From Kribbella sp. ALI-6-A (GTDB lineage Bacteria > Actinomycetota > Actinomycetes > Propionibacteriales > Kribbellaceae), in the NCBI RefSeq assembly GCF_001984195.1, contig NZ_MTQN01000008.1:496001-560000 (forward strand): a stretch of 64,000 nt of DNA, written 5' to 3'. The notes below the pieces were generated by a model. It worked only from the letters and a program-made list of their open reading frames with translations. It searched no databases and was not told the origin of the DNA. Both the position numbers and the translations under genes were made by a program. Below are positions 32,928-40,958 of this stretch, one piece after another (the stretch's first letter is position 1; every line of letters starts with the position of its first letter).

Positions 32928-35345
32928 TCAGCCGGCAACCCGGATCTCCAGCAGCGCTTCCTGGCAGTTGTCCGGAAAGTCCGGATCGCTGGTGTCGCAG
33001 TTCGCGTCGACGTAACCGAACTGCTCGCTCTCGTTCGCCTCGACCAGCTTGGTCCGCTCGGCGCCCGTCTCCAGGTTCGTCACGGTCGCGTTCACGTCGT
33101 GCCCGGCGCCCGCGGCGCGGCTGTCGCCCTGGATCTCGAAGACGTTAGGGATGCGCAGCTTCAGGTGGCCCTGATCGCCGAGCACCTTGAAGCAGACGGC
33201 CGTCACGCCCAAGTGGTCCTCACCGACCTTCGCAGCGCCGTCGAGCAGGCCCGGGAACACCTTCAGCACCCCCACGCCGTCGGCCGGCGCCGTCGCGCAG
33301 GAGACCCACACGATGTGTCCGTCCCCCGAGACCAGCTCGAACTCGAGCTCCGGTGCGCGCGCGCCGCCCCAGTCCGGGTTGTCCGGGTCGTCGTCGACGT
33401 CCGGGAAGTTGGGCACCGGCCCCGAGCGGATGAATCGCTCGGGATAGGCGAACTCCTCGACCAGGGACTGCTCGCCCCGTGGGCGCTGGACCGGCGTCGT
33501 ACTGGGCAGTGGCGGGTCGAGGCGATCCATCACCCAGGCGATACCGGAGCCGGGGCGGTGGGTCAGCAGGTTCGTCCGGCTGCCGATGTGCTCGCTGTCG
33601 AAGGCGACGATCCGGTCGGACACGACGCGAAGGTCGTAGCCGCCGATTCCGCCCGCCGTGAGCGGCACCTTGTCCTCGAAAGCCGTGCCTGGCCCCTTGG
33701 AGATGATCGAGTGGTGGCCGGTCTCCCCGGAGCGGTAGGCCAGGATGTCGTCGGCGCGGCCGTCGTGGTCGTAGTCGTAGGCGATGGCGTGAGCGTTCGC
33801 GTTGCCCAGCATCCACCACGAGGTGCTGTACGTCTTGGTGAAGGTGTTGCCGGAGCCGCGGGTGAAAACGGTCAGCAGCGACGCACCTGGGCGGTACACG
33901 AACAGATCGTCAGCCTTGCCAGTGTGGTCGTAGTCGAAGGCCACGACGCGGTCGGCAGCGGTCAGGGTGTAGCCGGGCAGACCGCCTGACGTGATGGGCA
34001 GCTTGTCCGTGAAGGCGGCGCCGGTGCCCTTGGTGATCACCGAGACCTGGTTGCTGCTGGGCCGGTACGCCATCAGGTCGTCCGACTTCCCGTCGCGGTC
34101 GAAGTCGTACGCCAGGAGCTGGGCGTCGGCGCTCAGCATCGACCACGGTGTGGAGTACGCCGTACCGAACGAGGACCCCTGACCATGGGTGATGACCGTC
34201 AGCTGCTGCGCGCCCGGCCGGTAGACGGCCAGTTCGTCCAGCTGACCGTCGTGGTCGTAGTCGAACGGCACGATCCGGTCGGCGGTGTTCGTCAGCGCGT
34301 ACCCGCCGATTCCGGTCTTGCTCACGAACACCGCCACGTACTTGTCGTCCGCAGGGTCCTGAGGGTTCTTGAAGTCCAGCTTCGAGATGATGACGACGTT
34401 GCTTCCGGGCCGGTACATGAGCAGGTGGTCCTGCCGACCCGAGTGGTCGAAGTCGAACGCCACCACCTGGTCCTGGGCCAGGTGGAAGTCGAACCCGCCG
34501 ATTCCCCCTTGTTTCCCAGGCGTCGTGGGGCTGGCCACGCTCAGGTACGTCGCATGGAACCCGCTCCGGTATCCGGGAGTATTGGTCTCGATCCAGTCGC
34601 GCAGACCGTCGAGCCGGACCGCCGTGGCGCCGGTGCCCACCCCGCTGGGCTGCTCCAAGCAGCCGTCATGGGCAGCGCCGATCAGCAGTCCCACCACTTC
34701 CGGCTGTCCACCCGAGGCTCCGGGCCGGGTGATGGGCCCGCCGGCATCGCCCTGGCAGGCAGAGACGGGTGGCTCGTCCGCCGGGGTCGTCGGGTTCTCG
34801 TGCCCGAGTACGCCGAAGGTCGCACCCGAGACGTTGCCGACCGCCACCGTCGCGGCCTCCACCTCGTCGGGCACCCAGGTGTCATCCGTACGGCCGTACC
34901 CGCTGACTGCCAGGAGTTCGCCGGCCGAAGGCGCCGTCGCGCTCACCGAGATCGGCGTCCCGGTCGTCGCAACCAGCGCCAGCCGCAGCAGCGCGACGTC
35001 CTGGACCGGATGTGGCACGACCCGATCGACCGGTAGAACCTGTCCGGCCACGGCCGTGAGATTCGGGCGCCCGACGGTCGCCGTCGTCGGACTGGCCGGA
35101 AAGCCCGGTTTGACTACGCCCTCGGCACCCTCGGCGAAGCAGCTCGCCGCGGTCACCACCCACTGCGGATCGACCAGGGCGCCCGTGCACGCCTGCGGGT
35201 TTGCGCCCCCGATGTTGATCTTGACCACGAACCCGACCCAGCTCGGGTTCACTGTGCCACCACCCGAGATCGCCTGCGCAGCAATCGCCGGCGCCGCGAC
35301 GCCGATCACCCCCACCAGCAACGCGACAAGTAGTTTCCGCACCAT
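32928..35345 (-). CDS. secreted trypsin-fold pseudoprotease with FG-GAP/VCBS-like repeats
   Basis: An 805-residue exported protein with a signal peptide (to ~residue 25). Residues ~26-255 have an S1 protease fold, but two catalytic residues are replaced: WVVTAASCF has Ser68 where His is expected (TAAHC), and SACQGDAGGP has Ala201 for the nucleophile Ser; Asp116 (DVALLRL) is kept. So it is probably inactive. From about residue 270, repeated blocks of the form VVAFDFDHSGRQDHLLMYRPGS, VPFDYDHDGQLDELAVYRPGA, IAYDYDHDGRADDILAYRSGE (calcium-binding D-D-D pattern) form a propeller, then a unique ~200-residue tail. It is first in the operon; ALF gene 48 bp downstream. Start chosen for GGAGGGG before ATG 35345. 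Confidence 0.85.
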   Translation of the reverse strand: MVRKLLVALLVGVIGVAAPAIAAQAISGGGTVNPSWVGFVVKINIGGANPQACTGALVDPQWVVTAASCFAEGAEGVVKPGFPASPTTATVGRPNLTAVAGQVLPVDRVVPHPVQDVALLRLALVATTGTPISVSATAPSAGELLAVSGYGRTDDTWVPDEVEAATVAVGNVSGATFGVLGHENPTTPADEPPVSACQGDAGGPITRPGASGGQPEVVGLLIGAAHDGCLEQPSGVGTGATAVRLDGLRDWIETNTPGYRSGFHATYLSVASPTTPGKQGGIGGFDFHLAQDQVVAFDFDHSGRQDHLLMYRPGSNVVIISKLDFKNPQDPADDKYVAVFVSKTGIGGYALTNTADRIVPFDYDHDGQLDELAVYRPGAQQLTVITHGQGSSFGTAYSTPWSMLSADAQLLAYDFDRDGKSDDLMAYRPSSNQVSVITKGTGAAFTDKLPITSGGLPGYTLTAADRVVAFDYDHTGKADDLFVYRPGASLLTVFTRGSGNTFTKTYSTSWWMLGNANAHAIAYDYDHDGRADDILAYRSGETGHHSIISKGPGTAFEDKVPLTAGGIGGYDLRVVSDRIVAFDSEHIGSRTNLLTHRPGSGIAWVMDRLDPPLPSTTPVQRPRGEQSLVEEFAYPERFIRSGPVPNFPDVDDDPDNPDWGGARAPELEFELVSGDGHIVWVSCATAPADGVGVLKVFPGLLDGAAKVGEDHLGVTAVCFKVLGDQGHLKLRIPNVFEIQGDSRAAGAGHDVNATVTNLETGAERTKLVEANESEQFGYVDANCDTSDPDFPDNCQEALLEIRVAG

Positions 35346-35473
35346 GCCGTCCCCTCCGACGATTACTCGCATCCCCTGATGGGGCACGAGTATGGGGTGG
35401 CCGCCGTACGCGCCAGAAGGATTTTCGGCCGAGGCCGAATTCCCGGCGGGGGCCCCGTTTTCGCCACGGTGGT

Positions 35474-35895
35474 GGGACCACCCGCACGAACGGCTCCAAC
35501 TCAAGCACCTACACGTGGGGCGGTGCCGACCAGAACGAACGGCTCCAACTCAAGCACCTACACGTGGGGCGGTGCCGACCAGAACGAACTCATCGCCCTG
35601 GAGGAGCCACCGACTACTACGCCCTCGACAACCAAGCCAGTCCGGTCAACCTGATCACCAACGCCGGCGCCCTGTCCGCCACCTACACCTACGACCCGTC
35701 AGGCAAACAACTCGCCGCTACCGGGACGGCCGCCACGACACCACCACCGCCAACTGGACCGCCCAAGGTGCAACTGCGAGTGGAGGTTTGGCCCTGCCTG
35801 TGGCCCTGGGTATGGCGGGCATGGGCCTCGGGTTGATTGGTGCTGGCACGGGGATGATGGACGATTGTATTGAGTGGGCAGAAGAGGAGGATTGA
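35474..35895 (+). pseudogene. decayed RHS-repeat protein (3' remnant)
   Basis: Three frames each hold part of an RHS/YD-repeat C-terminus. Frame pieces are YTWGGADQNELIAL, then DYYALDNQASPVNLIT with SATYTYDPSGKQ, then TTTANWTAQGATASGG, ending in GLALPVALGMAGMGLGLIGAGTGMMDDCIEW. The pieces are separated by frameshifts, one caused by a 49-bp tandem duplication at 35486-35583. This is the toxin-proximal end of an RHS polymorphic toxin. The final open segment ends with a TGA immediately followed by the GTG of the next gene. Confidence 0.75.
35486..35583 (+). repeat. 49-bp perfect tandem duplication inside the RHS remnant
   Basis: Two identical copies (35486-35534, 35535-35583), then six bases of a third. 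The unit encodes TNGSNSSTYTWGGADQ in one frame. Because 49 is not a multiple of three the second copy is read in another frame, disrupting the gene. Looks like a recent slippage or recombination event. Confidence 0.9.
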
Positions 35896-36102
35896 GTGCT
35901 CGTGGGAAGGCCTTCTGTGCGTTGGCTCATCGCGTACTGGGCCGTCATCCTCTGCGTTGTCGGAGTGCTCGTAGCCAGGATGGTTACCGCTGATGGAACC
36001 CTCGCCAAGGCCATCCTGGGCGTCGTGTCAGCGGGTCTCGTCCTCATTGCACTGGGCTTCAGCATCGCCGCACTCCGGCCATCTAGAAGAACGACGCCCT
36101 GA
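35896..36102 (+). CDS. small two-helix membrane protein, RHS-linked
   Basis: A 68-residue protein with two predicted membrane helices (WLIAYWAVILCVVGVLVARMV and ILGVVSAGLVLIALGFSIAAL) and short charged ends. The GTG start sits immediately after the TGA of the RHS remnant, with AGAAGAGGAGG just upstream, so it was probably translationally coupled to the RHS gene. RHS toxins are often followed by immunity genes; a membrane-protein immunity role is possible but only a guess. Confidence 0.5.
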   Translation: MLVGRPSVRWLIAYWAVILCVVGVLVARMVTADGTLAKAILGVVSAGLVLIALGFSIAALRPSRRTTP

Positions 36103-36809
36103 CTGCTCCCGATCAAGCGGCATGAATCACGGCATACGACGCAGTGGACGATGGGTACGGTGGTTGCCGGACCGCTCGGCTTCCCGGTGGTGGACAGCAT
36201 CGACGAACTGTTGGCGCCGGGCGCCCACAACCACTTCGAACGCGCCGCCGGGCTGACCGACGGCGGTTACGCGGTGCTGGATGCGCCGCCGCGGACGCTC
36301 GTGCGGGTCTTCTTTGTTCTGGTAGTGCTGGGTTTTGTCCTGTTCGAACGGCACCGTCTCGGCCGGCAGATGAAGCTTCTCAGGATTCACGCTCGACACT
36401 TCTTGGCCAGTCGTGGAGCTACATCCGGCGTGGCGGCGATGCTTGAGAGCATCGCCGCTTGCGACAGGTCGGATGCCCCTCCTGCGGAGACTTTCCGGCC
36501 CGTCTTGTGCGGTTGGACGCTGCCCGCCGACCTGGCGGTCGACCCTCGTATTGCGGCGAAGCAATCAGCTGCGGCCGTAGTAGGCGGCGAGCACCATCTA
36601 CGCGCCACCCTCAAGCTCGGCCGGCCGTGCTTGCGATGTAGAGCGTGGCATCTGCAGAGAATCGCCGCCGAAGTTCCGTCGTAGGCGGTCCTCGGACGCT
36701 GGCTGCGTTGTCTCTCCTCTGTCGACCGCGGCTGTCAGCGCGCAGGGAGGCCCTGAGAGCGCATTGGTCGGGCAAGCACGACCGGCCGATCTGTTCCTGC
36801 TCTGAGGCG
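36103..36809. other. 707-bp region without a recognised gene
   Basis: An open frame at 36151-36684 (+, 177 residues, one hydrophobic segment LVRVFFVLVVLGFVLF) starts with GTVVAGPLGFPVVDSIDELLAPGAHNHFERAAGL, which I cannot assign; it lacks a convincing ribosome site. A perfect 11-bp stem with loop TGAG lies at 36433-36458. Base use is more mixed than in neighbouring genes, suggesting decay or foreign origin. Confidence 0.4.
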
Positions 36810-37562
36810 TCAGATTGCCTTCGCCATGTGGCCGCCGTCGACGAGGATGGTCTGGCCGGTCAGGAAACTCGCGCGATCGCTCGCGACGAAGGCAACGACG
36901 TCGGCGATCTCCTCCGGCGTGCCGAGACGGCCGAGCGGGTTCGTTTCGGCCATTTTCTGGAACCTGTCGGCGCCGATGAACTCGGTGACGTTCTCACTCG
37001 ACACGTTGCCCGGCGCGATACCGATGACCCGGACGTTGTCGGGGCCCCACTCAACGGCCCACGACCTGGTGTAGGAATCGATGGCAGCCTTCTGTGCGCC
37101 ATAGGTGGACATGTAGGGCATGTGGCGCGTCCCGGCGATACTGCTGATGTTGATGACAACCCCGCCGCCGCGGGCGGCCATCCCCGAGGCGAAGCCTGTT
37201 GTCAGGGCGAAGGCTGCCCGGATGTTGACGTCCCAGGACTCGACGTTCGCGTCGAGATTCTGCTTCAGGCTCGGCGCGATGCTGTCCCGGTAGCTCGCCG
37301 CGTTGTTGACGAGGACATCGACGTCACCGGCCTCGGTGATGATCCTGTCGACGTCGGCGAAGTTGCTGAGGTCGGCAAGGATGAAACGGGCCTCACCGCC
37401 CCGCGCCCGGATGTCTGCGACGACGGCGTCCCCGCGTTCCTGGTTTCGACCTGTGATCACAGCCGTGTGCCCGTCGCGGGCGAACGCGTGCGCGATCGCC
37501 GCGCCGATTCCACCCCGTGCGCCTGCCCCCGTGATCAGAACGTTCTTCCTTTGCGAGCTCAT
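36810..37562 (-). CDS. SDR-family oxidoreductase
   Basis: A 250-residue classical SDR with LITGAGARGGIGAAIAHAFARDG (nucleotide motif with extra Arg), GRNQERGDAVV, DVLVNNAASYRD, catalytic INISSIAG and YGAQKAAIDSYTRSWAVEW. The C-terminal FLTGQTILVDGGHMAKAI is typical. The ATG at 37562 is chosen because the motif follows; earlier in-frame starts would run through the operator at 37585-37612. A TetR gene 1 kb away may be its former neighbour, with transposase debris between. Substrate unknown. Confidence 0.9.
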   Translation of the reverse strand: MSSQRKNVLITGAGARGGIGAAIAHAFARDGHTAVITGRNQERGDAVVADIRARGGEARFILADLSNFADVDRIITEAGDVDVLVNNAASYRDSIAPSLKQNLDANVESWDVNIRAAFALTTGFASGMAARGGGVVINISSIAGTRHMPYMSTYGAQKAAIDSYTRSWAVEWGPDNVRVIGIAPGNVSSENVTEFIGADRFQKMAETNPLGRLGTPEEIADVVAFVASDRASFLTGQTILVDGGHMAKAI

Positions 37563-37584
37563 GGCTGCCCTTCGTCGTAAACTG

Positions 37585-37612
37585 TAGCGAGCGTTATCTT
37601 TAACGTTCGCTA
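37585..37612. promoter_or_regulatory. inverted repeat, candidate TetR operator upstream of the SDR gene
   Basis: TAGCGAGCGTTA and TAACGTTCGCTA (one mismatch) around four bases, directly upstream of the SDR start at 37562. The AACGTTCGCT sequence is typical for TetR-controlled SDR genes; the cognate TetR is probably the gene at 38597. Confidence 0.6.
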
Positions 37613-37623
37613 AGAATATAAGC

Positions 37624-37989
37624 ATGGGGATCGTAGGCATGCAAGTCCGGCAGCCGACCATGCCGAAGACTCCCGGTCGCGATCGGCGCTACTACGGGAC
37701 CGTCGACCTCGGCGAGGACGCCTACGACGCGTTCCTCAAGAGCACCCCCGCGACAGGTGCGTCAGGGCCCACTCAACGCGCCGTACGCTCGCACCAGTGC
37801 CCGCTGCCTGTGGGTGAGCTACTGCACGACGTCAGGGTCGGCACGCTTCACGCCGAGGATCGGCAGGCCACCGACGACGGCTGCTCGGTCGCCTAGTGCT
37901 CTGACCACAAAACGTTGGCCGGGTTAGGTGACCCACCGGGCCGGGGCCGCGCAGCAGGCCCGGTATCGGTCACGGCTGTGCGGGTGGCA
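37624..37989. other. weak open frame and unassigned sequence
   Basis: A 90-residue open frame at 37624-37896 (or from ATG 37660: PKTPGRDRRYYGTVDLGED) follows the operator. It has no recognised domain and no clear ribosome site; it could be the decayed start of a regulator cut by the IS insertion. Nothing else is supported up to the IS630 debris. Confidence 0.35.
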
Positions 37990-38470
37990 GATTCCGTTCG
38001 AGTACGCCGATTAAGTGATCCAGAAGGCCAGAAGTTGCCGCCTCGTGCGTCGCGGGACCGGCTCGACAATCCGGCTGCGCCGGGCGATGGTCGTGTCGCC
38101 TTCGCCGACGGCAGCATCGTGCCGGTCATCACCCGTCTGGTCCAGGCCGACGAAAACTCCGTCCGCGCCGTCACCCACCGGGTCAACGAGAGGGGAATGC
38201 CCAGCCTGGACCCTGACGGGCCTTACCGGGATCTGGGCGGCATCGCTTCTTGATGTTGATACAGGAGACTCGGGCGGTAGCCGCTGGCGGGTGAGCAGTC
38301 TTGTCCTGGCTGCTGGTCAACGCCATCGAGGGTGAGGAAAGCAACATTGCTGGCGCAACGCCAACGCCCGCCACCCCGACGTCCTCGCCGCCCAACGCCG
38401 CGAACGCGCACGCGTCCGCAGGCGAACGTCAACACCGCTGGGGCCACCCGACCACGAAAGCCGCCCAACC
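37990..38470 (+). pseudogene. IS630-family transposase relic, frameshifted and internally deleted
   Basis: Different frames carry pieces of an IS630 transposase. The N-terminal helix-turn-helix reads RLVRRGTGSTIRLRRAMVV, then PVITRLVQADENSVRAVTHRVNERGMPSLDP, as in actinobacterial IS630. The C-terminal end reads WRNANARHPDVLAAQRRERARV, then HRWGHPTTKAA. About 700 bases of the catalytic core are missing. The element is dead. It separates the SDR gene from the TetR gene. Confidence 0.75.
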
Positions 38471-38596
38471 GACCCGACCAACATTCGTGGTTGAGCACTG
38501 GTGCGCCGGCCGGGTGGCAGCCGACGGCCCTTCCTCTCCTCCGGAAGATTCGGCCTGCTGCGGTTGTTAGGGTCATATTCAGAAAAGGAGGTCAGC

Positions 38597-39193
38597 ATGC
38601 CCCGTGGCAGGCCGCGAGAGTTCGACGCCGACCAGGCGCTGGACCGCGCAACCGATGTGTTCTGGCGTCAGGGTTACGATGGGACGTCCATCACCGACCT
38701 GACCGCCAGCATCGGCATCAATGCGCCCAGTCTCTATGCAGCATTCGGGAACAAGCGCCAGATCTTCGACAGAGTCATGGACCGTTACATGCAGACCAGG
38801 CTCGTCCGTCGCGCGCAGGCACTTTCCCTCGACGACCCCGTCGAAGCCTCGCGAAAATACCTGCAGGGAGTCGTGCTCGACGCGACCATGCCGGACCATC
38901 CGAAAGGCTGCCTCATGGTCGGAGGCGCGCTGGTATGCAGCGATGCCAACCGCGACGTGGCCGATCAGCTCGCCGGCCTGCGAAAGGATGTCCGGAAGGA
39001 CCTCCAGCGATTGTTCGCGCGGGCCATCAAAGCCGGCCGGCTACCCGCCAACGCCGATCCCGCGTCACTCGGCGCTTACGTCGCGGCCGTCGCGCAAGGA
39101 ATCTCCGTCGACGCCTCGGACGGCGCGTCCAGGCAGAGCCTCATGAAAATAGTGGAAGTGGCCCTGTCAGCATTGCCGACGTCTGCCACCTGA
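38597..39193 (+). CDS. TetR-family regulator
   Basis: A 198-residue regulator beginning MPRGRPREFDADQALDRATDVFWRQGYDGTSITDLTASIGINAPSLYAAFGNKRQIFDRV, a textbook helix-turn-helix. A near-ideal AAAAGGAGG site precedes the ATG. The C-terminal domain is of the AcrR/TrfB-like type with VLDATMPDHPKGCLMVGGAL. It lies between an IS630 relic and a Tn3-tail relic, yet appears intact. It may control the SDR gene at 36810, whose operator-like repeat is on the other side of the IS debris; this is inference. Confidence 0.9.
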   Translation: MPRGRPREFDADQALDRATDVFWRQGYDGTSITDLTASIGINAPSLYAAFGNKRQIFDRVMDRYMQTRLVRRAQALSLDDPVEASRKYLQGVVLDATMPDHPKGCLMVGGALVCSDANRDVADQLAGLRKDVRKDLQRLFARAIKAGRLPANADPASLGAYVAAVAQGISVDASDGASRQSLMKIVEVALSALPTSAT

Positions 39194-39280
39194 TCCGCGA
39201 TCGTCCGGCACTGCTCGCCGCTGCTGGATCCAGGTCAAGGTCGCTGACCGCGTAGTGCACCTCCAGAGCGAGGACGGCAT

Positions 39281-39477
39281 CCGGATCGCGCAGCGGGCTC
39301 AGCCGCTGTGCGCTCGACGGGGTGGCTGAGGTGTAACACCCCGAGCATGTTGATGTGCCCATACCCGAGCGGCGACAAGCGAGCGGCGTCCTCGTCGCGG
39401 ACCGGGTAGCGCTGCTCACGGAGCGCGTTGACTGCCAGGTCGATGTAGCGGGTGTTGAAGAGCGCGACCGTGTTGAG
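39281..39477 (-). pseudogene. Tn3-family transposase C-terminal fragment
   Basis: Read from 39477 downwards: ILNTVALFNTRYIDLAV, RYPVRDEDAARLSPLGYGHINMLG, matching the C-terminus of Tn3-type transposases (LFNTRY..AV, LSPLG..HIN..G). After a frameshift the next frame gives SPLRDPDA near 39281-39320, the usual end. Only the last ~70 residues remain, so it is a non-functional scrap fused to integrase remains. Confidence 0.8.
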
Positions 39478-40543
39478 GATCTGGCGGGCGGTTTGGCCGC
39501 TGTCGTCGAGGGCTGTGGCTGTGGTCTTGCGGAAGACGTGGGACGTGATCCAGAAGAGTGCGTCGGCGTCGGCGGGTTCGGTTGCTGCGTCGACTCGGCT
39601 GGCGAGGTTCGGTAAGTTCTGGAGGCCGTATGTGGCGATGAGGTCGGTGATGAGTGGGCGGCCGATCTTGATTCGGCCGGTTTCGATGAGTTCGATCTTG
39701 GTTTGGGGCCAGCCTAGGGAGTCGGCGACGGCTTTGCGTGTCATGCCGGCTTCGCGTCTGGCTGCGCGGAGGGTTAGGCCGAGGTCTCGGCGGGCTGTGC
39801 TGCCGACGGGGAGAGGCTTGTGCGGAGCGAGCGACGGACGTTGGAGGGGTCGCGGTAGCCGCCGTTTGTGTCTGGGAAGACTGGTTCGTCGAGGCGGACT
39901 CCTGTGGCGAATCATCTGCGGAGGACGGCGCGTAGCCACTCGGGTGTGGCGAGCTCGCGTTGGCGGCCTTGGATTTGGTGGTCTTGCTCAGGAGGCCCTC
40001 GCCTTTGACTCGGACGACGGTGTTGGTGATCTTGACTCGTCCTGCCTCCAGGTTGATCTGGTGCCAGAGGACTGCGAGGGCTTCGCCGATGCGGGCCCCG
40101 GTCCCGAGCATGAAGGTGACGAGGTCGGGGAGGTCGGCTCTGACGGCGGTTTCGTCGTTGGCGAGGTGGGTGCGGACCAGGCGGACTTCGTCGGTGCCGA
40201 GGGCGCCGGGGAGCTTCTTGGCGTGGTGTTCGATGCGGTCGACTTCGCGGACGGGGTTGACGGAGATGTTCTTCTCCCAGAGTTCGATCGCCTTCGAGAC
40301 CTTGTCCATCGCGGTGAGCTCGCCGGCTCGGCTGTTTCGGGAGCGGTCCTGGAGCTTCGTCAGCAGCGCCCGCTCGGCTGCCGAGGAAGTCATCCTGTAC
40401 GCGGACACGGGGCGCACTTGGCCGTCGTGGTCGCGGAACCTGGCTTTTGCTCTGAAGCTGAGCGGCTTGCCCTTGTCGTCTGTCTTATCGATCGAGGTGG
40501 AGATTCGTCCCCACGATCCGATCGGGAGCGGCGGCCTGGGCAT
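39478..40543 (-). pseudogene. tyrosine site-specific integrase, broken and interrupted
   Basis: Starts at ATG 40543 (AGGTTGGAGG before it) as MPRPPLPIGSWGRIS, with an N-terminal AP2-like region, SAM-like core binding domain and the catalytic phrase LPDLVTFMLGTGARIGEALAV (Arg-I). A frameshift occurs near 39961-39966, a TGA at 39912-39914 follows, and the next segment (LDEPVFPDTNGGYRDPSNVRRSL) leads into an XRE-like insert. The C-terminal scrap FWITSHVFRKTTATALDDSGQTARQ (HxxR box) reappears at 39478-39558 and then runs into the Tn3 tail. The gene is dead. It lies beside tRNA-Lys, its likely integration site. Confidence 0.8.
39565..39786 (-). pseudogene. XRE helix-turn-helix fragment inserted in the integrase
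   Basis: In-frame segment LGLTLRAARREAGMTRKAVADSLGWPQTKIELIETGRIKIGRPLITDLIATYGL is a Cro/C1-type helix-turn-helix typical of actinobacterial XRE regulators. It sits between the two integrase parts without its own start or end, so it is a captured fragment, not a working gene. Confidence 0.7.
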
Positions 40544-40754
40544 GTAAACCTCCAACCTGTTCGATGGTTGGCCGCTCAACGTCTGGCTCGGCGCGACGAT
40601 GCAGAGCAGTGTGATGTGACACACAGTCACAGTCTCGTGAAGGTCTGGGGGAGCGCCCAGGAGCGTTTCGGCGACGTCGACGGAGGTTGCTGGCTGCGGG
40701 GCGACATGCGGACCGGCGGCAAAGTGGTTCGTAAGTGGTCCGCTGGACGCACAA

Positions 40755-40789
40755 AGGCCCAGGATCAGATGCGATGTCTGCCTGGGCCT
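40755..40789 (-). terminator. terminator of tRNA-Lys
   Basis: AGGCCCAGG and CCTGGGCCT form a 9-bp stem 10 bases after the tRNA 3' end on the minus strand, followed by TTTGTG. A typical intrinsic terminator for the tRNA gene. Confidence 0.7.
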
Positions 40790-40798
40790 CGATGCTGG

Positions 40799-40871
<73 letters not shown>

Positions 40872-40958
40872 GTGTTGTTCAGTTGGTGTTTCCTTCGAAC
40901 GAAGAGAACAGTAGCAGGGGATCGGGGGAGAAGAAAAATCGGTTCTGGGGGCGGTGGA

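Noticed and set aside
37624..37896. A small gene after the SDR operator
   Set aside because: No ribosome site, no domain, and it runs into transposase debris; kept only as a weak open frame.
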